From Hyalella azteca (Eukaryota; Arthropoda; Malacostraca; Amphipoda; Hyalellidae): DNA of 64,000 bases. Positions 34,397-46,013 of the stretch are shown piece after piece. The stretch covers positions 1 to 64,000 of the forward strand of contig NW_025935906.1 of assembly GCF_000764305.2 (NCBI RefSeq), read 5' to 3'. The translations under genes and the position numbers were made by a program. The notes beneath the pieces are model-generated. The model saw nothing but the letters and a program-made list of their open reading frames with translations. It had not been told where the DNA came from and did not search any database. How positions within the stretch are numbered: position 1 is the stretch's first letter; the number at the start of each line of letters is the position of its first letter.

Positions 34397-37120
34397 ACGA
34401 AGTTTCCCTAACAATCGATACGCCGCTGGTCAAAGAACCATCACACAGCAACGCTTCCATTGAGAGTTTCTTCGTCTTGAGAACTTTTTTGTGGTCGTGA
34501 AAAATTTATTAACCCAGAAGTCAATAGAGTTGATTTCGTTCGTCATTATGAAATAACCATTCGAATGTTAGTGAATGAATGAAAAGTTAATTGAAAAAAA
34601 ACTGCTGCGAAAAATAATGACGAATTACTTCATGCATAATATAAATTCCTGATTATATTCATTCTAACGACTACGGTCATTTGTGCTGCCGAGCTCGGCT
34701 CTCCCTCGTATAACGACGTGCCCGAGCAAGAAGTGCTTGTGCTCATACTCATCATTAGTCAAAGCCGCGGCCATGCGAGAACTGAACAGAGTGGGAGACG
34801 TTGAAGACGTGACTCAGAAAACCTCATCTGCTCGTTATACCCAAGCGGACTACGCGTCTCATTTTCAAAACTCATTGTTATATTTTGATAGTCGTTGATA
34901 GGTACGTTATCATCAAATGTTTCTGTTGAAAAATAATGCCAATGATAAATTGGAAGAAAAATCTCTACTGTGCTTCTGATGATTGTCCTGGAATATGTTA
35001 ACTGACTTAGAAATATTAAAAAATCAAGGCATATTTTACCTGATATCAATCTACATGATACTACTTGCACACAGCAAGCCTATTTTTGGAAAAAAATCAT
35101 GACGTCATGACGTCTGAGCTTGGGTGCGTTTTCTACTCGGTTCATTAGCCATTATAACGAAAAAAATTCAAAACCACGTTTTCGAGGCCTAACCTAATAA
35201 TCAATGATTTGACTCTTTAATCAATGAAAACAAAGCAGAATTCTAATTTGTGCATAAATTTTTCGCTGTTCGAGCAACTAAATAAGTCGCTGTGAAGCGT
35301 AAAATAGAATTGGGACGAACCGTAGCGCGCCGATGCATGGCTGCCGTCCGTGGTATGTAGGCAACCGTGCGTCCTCACGCCAAATATTGTGACTTCTTAC
35401 GCTACCAATTAATTGGAATATTTTTATGAGCTTTATAACAGGTTTTTTGGCTAACAAACGAGCCTCGGACGCCACGAGAACGAAAGGTCTGAGCGGCACG
35501 ACATCATCGAAAAGCTTCCACTAAACGAGTTCTCTTCCCTTAATGACAATGTTTCTCAGAGTTTTGATTTCGGTCAAATTCAAGGAATATTTTGGAATAT
35601 ATTTATTGTGTATCTCATCTGATAGCATTACCTTCTAGAGTACATTTTTAGGCTCAGTTATTAATATTAAATGAAAATTTCTTTATATATTGGAAAAATA
35701 CATATAATTAGTTGAGTTCTGTTGTATTTTTTTATTGCAAACTAATGATTGAATCAATTAAAATTCTATTAAATCGACCAACATTAACAAATTACCCATC
35801 CACAAACTCTTATGTGATTACAACTACGCAGGATAAGTGCAAGCTAATGACTAACAACAACTCCCGCAAAAATGTTAGATTTCATCTTTTCAATTAACAA
35901 TCAAATATAATGAGAAATAAATCTCCGGCGCAATTCACTAAAGACGCAATAATATATCTTTATATACAAAGTAAGCTGCAAGTTTTTACCATTACCGGCA
36001 AGTCATCGGTCGTCTGAACATTTTTTTGTTCCTCCATTCGCAAGTTCCGTTCTTTATCAACTGACGAACGTAAAGAACAACAGATAAATTATAGTTACAA
36101 ACCAAGCCGCTGGTTTTTTATTGTAGTTGTCGGTCCCTCAGCTGACTGATAAAACAAACGCTGGATTGACGTTAACGGCATTCGCGGCAACGAAAGCAAA
36201 TTCCTGCAGCGTTTGGTATGTGAAACTTCAAACCCTGTGGGTAATTAGATTTTGCTGGATAATACTTTGATTACTAGCTGGAATGATCTCGGCTTCTGTG
36301 GTGAATTAGAAATGTGATTGAGCAAAGCGGGGAGAGAATTGACTAGCAGGTGAGCTGTTTATTCTATTAAGAGAATGTTGTCTGATTTGCAGCCGACAAA
36401 GAGGGGAGAAACTAATTACTGCAATGCGGAAATTTCACTTAATTACCGTATTAATTATACTTTGTACTACCTTCCCCCATCAAGCCATTTGTTTAGTTAA
36501 TTTATTGTGCGAATCTTATATTTTATAACCGTGAAATAATCAAGTATTTTATAGCGATATTCTTAAATACCTCATCTGAGTATAAACTCCTCCGCGTGTG
36601 CAGAAAATGCACCTATATACTTCGACCGTATTCTAATCTGATTACTTACCCTATACATTTTTTGGCTAAAAAAATTTCAGTCATCCAGTCATGAATAAAT
36701 GAATAAATTGCTATTCTTTATCAGCATATAAAAGTTTATAGCCCTTCTTACTACCTGTGAGCGACAACTAGAAACCTGCGCTGTAAACGAACTTGTGAAA
36801 GTACTGAATGATGCCGACGAATAATCCACAAGCCCAGCGCAGAGAAGAAGTGTATCATTGCAATTACGAATTTCTCTCGTTCTTCGGAACTTAAGGGGAA
36901 ACATGCCGTCCAAATTGAACATTCCTGCCGGCATCCAGAGACAGCGGATCAGGAGGAGAGCGCGCGGCAAGCATGCTGTAAAATTAAGCGAGTTGCAGCG
37001 TAACCGACTATAAGAATCCTGATCATTCGTCATGACAAATGGCGAACTTCAGCAGCAACCGAACTGACTTGGCGATCTCTAATTGGGCCGCGCAGACACT
37101 GCATTCCGTCTGCATACCTG
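34397..37120. other. Unique sequence, no gene seen
   Basis: AT-rich, with GC-richer patches at 34690-34860, 35280-35500 and 36780-37090. A 41-codon + frame at 34771-34896 begins in a perfect GCGGCCATG context but has no other support. Confidence 0.35.
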
Positions 37121-37435
37121 AGGGGGTGGGGTGGTGATGGTTGGGGGAATGGTGGTGGCTGTAGTGTGGTGCTGGTTGGGGGATGGTGGTGGCTGTGGTG
37201 TGGAGCTGGTTGGGGGATGGTGGTGGCTGTGGTGTGGTGCTGGTTGGGGGATTGGGGGTGCTGTAGGTGTGGTGTGGTTGTTGCGATGGTGGTGGGGTAG
37301 TTGTGATGATATTAGTAGGGGTGCTTGTGGAGGGTTAGGGTGCTGGTGTAGGTTGGGGTGATAGTTGTGGTGTGGAAGGTGGTTATTGGTTTGCTGATGA
37401 TGGTTCGGGTGATAGAGATGGTTGTAGTTGTAGAG
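37121..37435. repeat. G/T-rich minisatellite
   Basis: Imperfect units of about 36 bases built from GGTGGTGGCTGTGGTGTGG and GCTGGTTGGGGGAT. The G-runs on the + strand could form G-quadruplexes. It degrades rightward into irregular GGTGNTG-type sequence. Confidence 0.85.
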
Positions 37436-37450
37436 CTGTCTCTTATACAN
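37436..37450. other. Nextera mosaic end next to a single N
   Basis: CTGTCTCTTATACA is the first 14 bases of the Tn5 mosaic end and is cut off by the N at 37450. This is adapter retained at a contig join, not genomic DNA. Confidence 0.9.
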
Positions 37451-37539
37451 CGGCGTCAGCGCTCGGTCGTGTACGCGGTCTCTTAATTCACTGCATCAGC
37501 GGCGTCAGCGCTCGGTCGTGTACGCGGTCTCTTAATTCA
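37451..37539. repeat. Duplicated 40-bp contig edge after the join
   Basis: 37451-37490 recurs identically at 37500-37539 (starting CGGCGTCAGCGCTCGGTCGT). Next to an adapter and an N it is probably an unresolved overlap, not a biological duplication. Confidence 0.8.
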
Positions 37540-40500
37540 AGGCATCCGCTCCTCGCTCGTCATAAAATTCTGGCTATGAAGCGCTAATTGAGGGAGCGAA
37601 ATTCAACCAGACTTCTGTGGAGTTCGCCTGTTAATTACACGTCCGATGAAGAATATTTATGTTAATTGGGATATTTTTCTGGGCAGTAATCGCTCATTAG
37701 ATTCTTGCTCGGGCGAACTTCTGCTCGCCACGGATGTTTATACACGACGCATACCGCCGGTGATCGCTTCCAGCCGCGTGTGTTTAACTCGGTCCAAAGT
37801 TACACAACTGAAGGCGTTCGTTTTGCTCTATTGAATATACGTGGTTTACTTGAGTTACAATTGAAAATTGCATATTTCATTTCATGCGTGTCACTAGTAC
37901 CGCATGATTCTGTTTGTTTTTTAACGCTAAAAAGTTGCATTATTGCATATTGTAAACTAATTCAACACCGACCAACGCACTCGCGCAACTATCACTGTAT
38001 TAAATCTTGTTCTTATCACTGTACATCCTGGTTATGTAGCAGGTATATAAATTTTCGTAAAATTAACTAGCATGATAGCTCCCGATATTGCATGTTTATC
38101 TGACATTGTACATGATGTGGGTGTTGATGATAATAAACGCTCTGGTATATTACTTCTTGCCGCACTGCGAGTGTCTGCACAGCATTGCGTAAGTTGTAAG
38201 ATACAGTGCATTGTTTTTATCGCATACGTTCACTTTTTGTTTAATTCTCTATAATTCATTGTTGGTCTCATTTATAGAATCGATTGGATTCATTTTCCAT
38301 GTAAGTATGGTGTTGTAATCATCAGTCACATTTCCACGTAATTCGTTTCTTGACAGTGGATATCGATGGGAACGAAGCAGTTCTAAAAAGTAAGAGAATA
38401 AACCTAAATTGAAGAATTGAGAATAAAAAGTTTGATGCTCGAGTCTAGTTTAGTTTTTATTTGTTAAAGTTGAAGTAATACGCGTATTTTTTCAACTCCT
38501 CGCTTGAGGAATGCCAATAATGAATGAAATTTATTTACTAATATAATGCGCATCGTTCAAAGTTTATATTTTTAGATTTAATTTGACATTCAATTATCAT
38601 TCGGCATGCAAAAAAAAATTAAAATTAATTAAATTAAAAATTAATTTAAAAAAAATTAATTAAAACTTTCTACAGTTGATACAGTTGTTGATTTCTTTCT
38701 ACGATAGGTGCTAGCAATGTAACACTCATCGCTATTATATAGTGATATTGTTCATCATGAACTAATGTTGGTTTACCAACTTGGCGAGGTGAAATCAAAC
38801 AGTGCCGGTTAAAATAGCAGAAGCTGAACCAGAAATATTTTCTTCCTTGTTACTTTTAAATGCAACACAAGGAGCAGTGGGATGCAAGGAACAGTGGGAT
38901 GACAAAGATGTTAAATGCATATTTAAGTAAAATTTCCAGTGAAGTGCAACACCAAGAATGCAGAAGTTCAATTAAATCAAGTCGTTCTCATCTCTTTGAT
39001 GTGGCAGTGCGATTTTATATGAATATGAATTTATGAAATAATATATGTTCATTGCCTAATCTTGAAGGGCAAATAATTAAAAAATTTCATAGAGCCGTAT
39101 TTATCTTAACGACACGACGCGAGTTAATGAAAACGAATGTTTGACGTTCCCATATTTCGTGTTTTGATGAATTGCTCGAGTAATTCCTGGCATTTAGGTT
39201 TATGATGAAGAGCCCTTCAGTCCACGCCTCTCACAACACCAGCTAGGTTCATTCCTTTTACTCGAATGGATTATTCGCCGACGGAACCTCCGCTACTCCG
39301 GCAAAAATCCTACTAAGAAATGCCAACGCAAGACGGCCTCAGGACTCGTAATTTTAAATCGTAGGCCATTTCGAAATTGCACTTTCTTGTATCCAGCTGC
39401 CGAGGTTTAATTCTTGCCGAGGCTGTCTTGCCAAGAAGCGACTTTTATTGCGGGTCACTTTTTTCTCTAAAAAACGAGAATCTTGGATGAATTAGATTCC
39501 CCAATACAGAAAGCCTATACTATGTACTGCTTTCTCATGTCATGTCTCGGCAGTTTTCCGCAGTAGGATGGGTATCGTCGGAATCCATTGACGGATTGAC
39601 AAACGCAATTTTTCCAGCAAAATTGTATGCGCGTATGTATTAAATATAGCGTACGATTGACCCCTGGCAAATTTTCACATGCTTACTTATAAAAAATTTT
39701 TAATTCATTAACTATTGGCGTAGTGATAAGATAAGATAAATAAGACCGAGCTGTTTGCATTTTACAACGACCAGAAAAACACATACAAATTTTAACTACT
39801 TCCTAACATTTGGCATTAACTGCTCTCAACTAATTCAATGATCTCAATGTACAACTCTAACTTTTTCAACAGAGAAGGAATTGTAGGGACATCCAATGTT
39901 AAACTTGGTTATAATTAGTTAAATCTTCAATTTTTATAATAAATTCAATCCTTTCGTAAACATCCGAACTACTTCTAAATTGACTTTTTCTTTCTTCGTT
40001 AGTTCAGTTAACGGTAACCTCACTATACATCCTTGCCCACCAACGTTTTAGGGTAATCCCTTGAATGGCTCCTAAATTGTTTCTCAAATTTGTAATATTT
40101 CCTTGTACTTTGATTGCATCTAAAATCGACTTCAGCCTAATTTGTACTATATTTCATTTATTCTACAGATACAACTTACGGTTACATACACTTAAATACA
40201 CTCTCCTAACACTCGTCTCTCTCGATTAATTCTAGTCTAAATCACTCGTCGCGTGTAATTTAGCTTATAGCGGGGCTGAATCGACTTACCGCTATAGAAT
40301 CATTTAACTGTGGAAATTCTCATTCCTGTTATATGCTCATTATTAAATCGAGCTTTATTTTACACAGTACTGAAACTTTAACATAAAATACTTTCTGTGT
40401 TAACTAGGACAAGTAAGTGAAAATTGAATTATTTCTTCTCCAATTCACATTTTATATTTCCGTTCGTCTGGGGCCTGCGTGTACCTGTTGAGTTTTGTAA

Positions 40501-41344
40501 GCGTCTTAAGTTTTTGTTTAGTGCGCTACAGTTGAGGGAAGGAAATATATTTGGCACGTGTATTTTAATTCTAAAGATTCGTTTATAATGTGCAACAAAG
40601 TTTTTTTGTCGTGACCTACGTTCTAAATAAATGATTTTACTTGTTAGTAATAGCTTGAGTGCAATACTTATTTTATGATACATATTCTATCATTCTATAT
40701 TGCTTGTTTTTACAGGAAACGATTTAAAAAGAATGAGAAACAAAAAATCGGGCATACAAAACCTTAGCAAGCGAATTTACGTAACGAATATACATATAAT
40801 TCAACAAGCCGGCAATAGTTAGCTACCACGGTCAATCCAAATTTCATAAATTAAAATTGATGGCTTCTAACTGCCCAAATCTTTTTCGATATATGTCTTC
40901 TACGTTATGTGACTGTCCCTACCTACGTTTCTACTTTTTTCTGTCAGTAAAAGTATATGTTTCTCAGTCAAATTGATATATCAGCTCTGTTCAGGATAAG
41001 GAAATAATTAAACCTAATTTTTAAGTTTCAGGCTCGTAAAACATTTTGATAGTTTTGTCAATTGCTCGTTAATTAGCCTTTGGTTTCCTGTAGGTGTAAG
41101 TGGATAATTAAAGTTTCCATCTCGTTTGTACTAAAATCTAATTATGTAAATTAAATAATTGGAAGCATTGACTTCATGTAATTGCTCAGGTGTACTATAT
41201 AATATCAGTCTTTCGTCTTAGCATGAATCTTGCGAAAGACTTAATTTATTTCCCAGCAATAAATGTATGAACAAAGAAATTTCATCCTACCGAGATGTTG
41301 TGATGATATCTTGACGAATAACAAATTTATTTTCGTCGTCTAAA
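37540..41344. other. Unique AT-rich sequence, no gene seen
   Basis: Includes an A/T low-complexity tract at 38608-38665. The longest frame (37705-38070) contains no ATG. Nothing else stands out. Confidence 0.35.
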
Positions 41345-41490
41345 CTACCATCTACCGTCAGATTCGTCTATACTACCATCTCTCATGTGGTATGTTGCAA
41401 GATAGCGATGCGTCCATACCATCTACCTCATGTGGTATGTTGTATGGTACCGATGTACCTATACCTTCTACCTCTTTTAACATATTGCAG
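41345..41490. repeat. Degenerate repeat of about 50 bp, three copies
   Basis: The phrase CTACCATCT...CATGTGGTATGTTG recurs at about 41345, 41380 and 41418, with a further weak copy. Diverged. Confidence 0.6.
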
Positions 41491-42219
41491 ACATGCTGGG
41501 TTAATGAGGCCAAACCACAATACATACATCGCGATTCCTACCTTAGCTCATGGTAACATGCTTTGCTCTCTGTAGAATTGGTACGGGCGAACTTGGATTT
41601 AAATTTTCCCACAGGGGATTCCTGCTGATAATATATCTGACCGTGAATGGACATAAAATTTTACGGAAGCCTAAGAGTGCAGAGAAATCTTCTAAAAATT
41701 CGCTGCCACTGTTTTGGTTCTGCTTGAACTCGGGGGGTCGACTGCATTCGAAAATACTTTTTGAAATTTCCTTCAGGAATTTCATGTCATTCTTGGTGCC
41801 GCGTAATTGTGGAATCTAGGCGAGAGCCTTACGGGAGTCGTTGGCGGAGACTCTGTCAATGAAACGAAGCAAGTTTTGGCCTTTCACGTCTTTTTAACGA
41901 CGCCTCTGTGAGGCAATGTCTTGGTGAGTGAAAAACTTTTGCGTTTTACGCTCGGGAAGCAGTCAGCTGTTGCATCAACTGTTCGCCGAGAAGGCTTGGA
42001 AGCAGATTTAGAACCCCATACGGTGACATGACCTTCATGCCACCGATCTACTAGATGGAACTATTGAGGATTAAACCTAAGACTACGCCATCTTCAAAGA
42101 CTGCAATAGGTTTTCCCATAGCAGAAATGACATCGTCTCACTACAGATTCGTAACATGCCTTAGCGAAACGTCCTGCTACCCTAGCGGTGGTCATTTATT
42201 TGCATTTAGCGCTCTCTCT
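41491..42219. other. Slightly GC-richer sequence, no gene recognised
   Basis: Frames of about 80 codons are open on both strands over 41543-41819. On the - strand EFKQNQNSGSEFLEDFSALL is hydrophilic, but there is no family match. It could be an old mobile-element fragment. Confidence 0.3.
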
Positions 42220-42850
42220 AACCTGGACAAATATTACGGGAGATTTTCGGTGGCCCATTTAGTGGCCAGCAATCCACCGGATCTAAAGACATTTTGAGCA
42301 TCGGCTCCACTTGGTAGCTGCAGTCCTGCCACACAAGCAAGAAATAAAATAATGTAATGAAATCGCCACACTAGACACTTTGTTCAACAGCTTACGAAAG
42401 CAATATTAAATTTTTTAATAAATAATAAATCGTGCATTACATGTGAGATGATTGTAGCTAAATGAAATAACTCTGATATGGTCGATAGCTTGTAAATGCC
42501 TGTATGGATAATTGAAAATTAAAAAAAAAAATAGCGACATAACCTGGACAAATATTACGGGAGATTTTCGGTGGCCCATTAGTGGCCAGCAATCAACCGG
42601 ATCTACAAGACATTTTGGGCATCGGCTACGCTTGGTCCTGTCACACAAGCAAGAAATAAAATAATATCATGAACTCGCCACACCAGACACTCTGTTCCAC
42701 AGCTTACAAAAGCAATATTAATTGTTTTAATAAATTATAAATCGTGCATTATATATGAGATGATTGTAGCTAAATGAAATAACTCTGATATGGTCGGTAG
42801 CTTGTAAATGACTATGTGGATTATCAAAAATTAAAGAAAGAATAGCGACA
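42220..42850. repeat. Tandem duplication of about 320 bp
   Basis: Copy 1 (42220-42540) and copy 2 (42541-42850) both run from AACCTGGACAAATATTACGG to AATAGCGACA. They are about 90% identical with small indels. Confidence 0.95.
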
Positions 42851-45702
42851 CGCAGCCGCGACTGTACAAAAATATGCAACTCAAGCACCGTGCATGCTGA
42901 CTGAATGAACACGATGCGAAAACTTATTAATTTTTTAATACATAAGAACCGCAAGTATTATGCTTCCTTTCATGGATTGCAAATTAATAACAACGAATTT
43001 GAACACCAGCCACTCGTGAGCTACGCACGATTATAGTCGTGACCGCTGCGAATAAATTGACAGTGATATTTTTGAATAATATATGTGTGTTATGGTAATA
43101 TGTTAAATGTTTAATCACATTACATATCCACGATACCTACATGTTTTCCTGCTGATCCCTGCCAACCTGCCTTGTAAGATACTTGATCTTGCAAATTTTT
43201 TTGACCACGGAAAACGATTCCGCGGGCTGAACCTAAAAGGTTGTGGTTTCGATCGCATCAAACAAGTTTTTTTCGTATTTATAAGGAGGTTTATTTATAT
43301 TGCAAATATCACGTTCTTCACAACAATTTACTACTGGTGTATACACAATCTCAATGAATAAGAAACAATATTTCACGTGCGTTTTTATGAGGCATACAGA
43401 CGAAAGTCGCAGTGTGCTGCCATCACTGGCCCTAACTCAGGTGAGACATTTGTGATGTTACAATAATTTAAGATGATACAATAATCATAACTACAATCAA
43501 TGCTTTGATGAACAATAAAAATCTTCCTCATTTCGACATCATACATATTATTTAACAATTTTTCATTATAATCTCTTATTTTTTAATCTTTCTTCAACGA
43601 AAGAACAGTTTTCCTGCATCTCCGACAACTTTATTTTCTTAATAAATCGCTTTCATAAAAGATGCGCTGTATCACAAGCATCGAGCCCTGAATTTGTAAG
43701 GTGCGACGCTCTATGCAATGGACTTCTTAGCGTCCATTGAGTTGCTGATGTCATTTCTGTGAGCAAGAAGCAGACGCTCACATTCAATTTCCCGGTCTTT
43801 TCTAACGGTAATGACACAAGAGGAAATAGTCCGGCATGCAATCACAGGCTGTCGCGGGCGCTCGTCTCACATGCGAGTCGCTTTTAAACTCTTTATTGCC
43901 TTTATGCTTCTCAGCCATGAGCATTTAAGTTAAACATTTGAGTTCCGGTGAATATGTGAACATATAACCTGAAAACAGTATGTATCACTGATCTAACAAA
44001 GTTAAGTAGAACTCCTTCAATTAGCAGGTAATCGTAATGCTGTATTAATTTAAAGTTCTGTAAATGCAACCGTACTATAACTGTTTATCCCTGTTATATC
44101 ACTTAAATTGCTAACGATTGCTTATAGGCGCTTAAGCTAACGCTTTGAACAATGTTTCCTAGGTTCACATAGCACGAGGAAAGAAAGAACAGAATAAGGT
44201 ACCCATAATACGAGTATTTTTGTTATTCTATACAAAAATCCATTTAAATTTTCACATTTCTTAGTGAACTTTAATATATTTTTTTTCTTTCAATAATAAT
44301 TCCGCATTTCCGGTGTCTTCTAGCCGAACCTAAATAAAAAGTTGTACTGAAGGAATCTTCAGATTTCTTTCACCAACCTTACCGCCATTTGCTCTCACCT
44401 CATTGAAAAAATTTCCTAGGAGTTAGACGTCATTACTGCAGAACTTACACCTGATCACAGCCCTACTCTGGTCCTGAATTTGTGCAGGTTCTACGGGAGT
44501 GTTCTTCATGTATCTGAGGGCTCCAACGATGGTTGAATTAATATAGTATTAATTCAACCATGGCTCCGACGTTCTCCAGCTCGGCAGCTGCGGTACGCTT
44601 GCGTTCCCATCCGCACCAAGCGCTGGAGACGTCCAAGTTGAGGCTTGTCTCTGTGCCAGAAATTTGTCTACCTCGCTCCCAACCAAGTTTTTTAAACTGG
44701 ATTATTCTTTTGAAGCGAACTGTAAAATAATATTAAATTCCCCCAAATTTTTGTTTATATTCTCATAAAAGATTGATTCGTTTAGATATATATATTGATT
44801 GATGATGACCAAGCCATTGATGACCAAGCCTGCCATGAACCTTTTCCTTTCACTGAAACAAACTTTGATTCCTTGATGTCAATGTCTTATCATACTCCTG
44901 GAACGTTGGAGTAATTCCAGAAATTTACAAATTGTAAAAATTCACTATCATTCTTTCGCATTCAATTACACTTTTAATATACATTCGTTTCCAGCAGAAT
45001 ATAAACGAATTTAGTGAATTTACTAGAACTTCGGCTTTTTCATTTATTTTTTTGGGAATGGTAAAGGCATACAATCCCTTGCATGATTGGGTATCCATAA
45101 ACAAAAGCTATTTCAGTGCTCAGACGCTCTATAATGTGAGCTCGCTGAAAATTGTGCATAATTTTACGCATATGCCTATAAGGAGGGATTTCAGCAAACG
45201 GTGAGAATTGGTTCACAACTTTTTAAATTCAACTCGAAAGATCTCACAAACCTAGAAATTTATTCACTTTGAAGCAACTAAAAGTCTGTTATTATTTCAT
45301 GAGTATCAGTTCAGCCGTTTCTAAAATAGAATCAGGGTTCATAACTTTTTAAATTCCATGACAAGGAACTTCGATGCTTGATAAGATTGTTTACTTCTTT
45401 GTTTAATCACTCACAGGGAAATTGGCAAATACAACAATATGCATCTGACAAGAACTTATACCAAATGAATCCGCTTAGGAAGATATTCCAATCCAATTAT
45501 TTTTTTTAAAAATGACGTGAAAACCATATTAATTACAAAATATATGATTTTGAAATTAATTTTGAGATTATTATTTCATTGTTGATAGTCAATCTGGGTT
45601 AATGAGGTTATAATCCCGCATAAATATCCTTCATTTATATGTCCCTTGAACAAAATAAGACAAGTCGCTTGATGCTTGGAGACTCATGGAGACGGAGCCT
45701 TA
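42851..45702. other. Unique sequence, no gene seen
   Basis: AT-rich. Holds the perfect palindrome at 44529-44561. No gene. Confidence 0.35.
44529..44561. repeat. Perfect 15-bp-arm palindrome
   Basis: ATGGTTGAATTAATA, loop TAG, then the exact reverse complement. Near-direct repeats GGCTCCAACG and GGCTCCGACG lie immediately outside, as if a duplication flanked an inserted hairpin. Confidence 0.9.
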
Positions 45703-46013
45703 TATCACAACAGCAGCATATCACAACAGCTGCATATCACAACAGCTGCATATCACAACAGCTGCATATCACAACAGCTGCATATCACAACAGCAGCATA
45801 TCACAACAGCTGCATATCACAACAGCTGCATATCACAACAGCAACAACAGCCGCATATCACAACAGCAGCATATCACAACAGCCGCATATCACAACAGCA
45901 GCATATCACAACAGCCGCATATTACAACTGCTGCATATCACAACAGCCGCATATCACAACAGCTGCATATTACAACAGCTGCATATCACAACAGCCGCAT
46001 ATTACAACAGCCG
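45703..46013. repeat. 16-bp minisatellite (about 19 copies)
   Basis: Unit TATCACAACAGCTGCA with variants CAGCAGCA, CAGCCGCA and ATTACAAC, and one internal copy with extra CAACAACAG. All three + frames lack stops, so overlapping long frames appear here. Many units carry the E-box-like CAGCTG. Confidence 0.97.

Noticed and set aside
37705..38070. 121-codon + frame
   Set aside because: It contains no ATG, has no motif, and its composition fits chance.
43107..43361. 84-codon + frame
   Set aside because: Phe/Ile/Leu-rich chance frame in AT-rich DNA, no motif.
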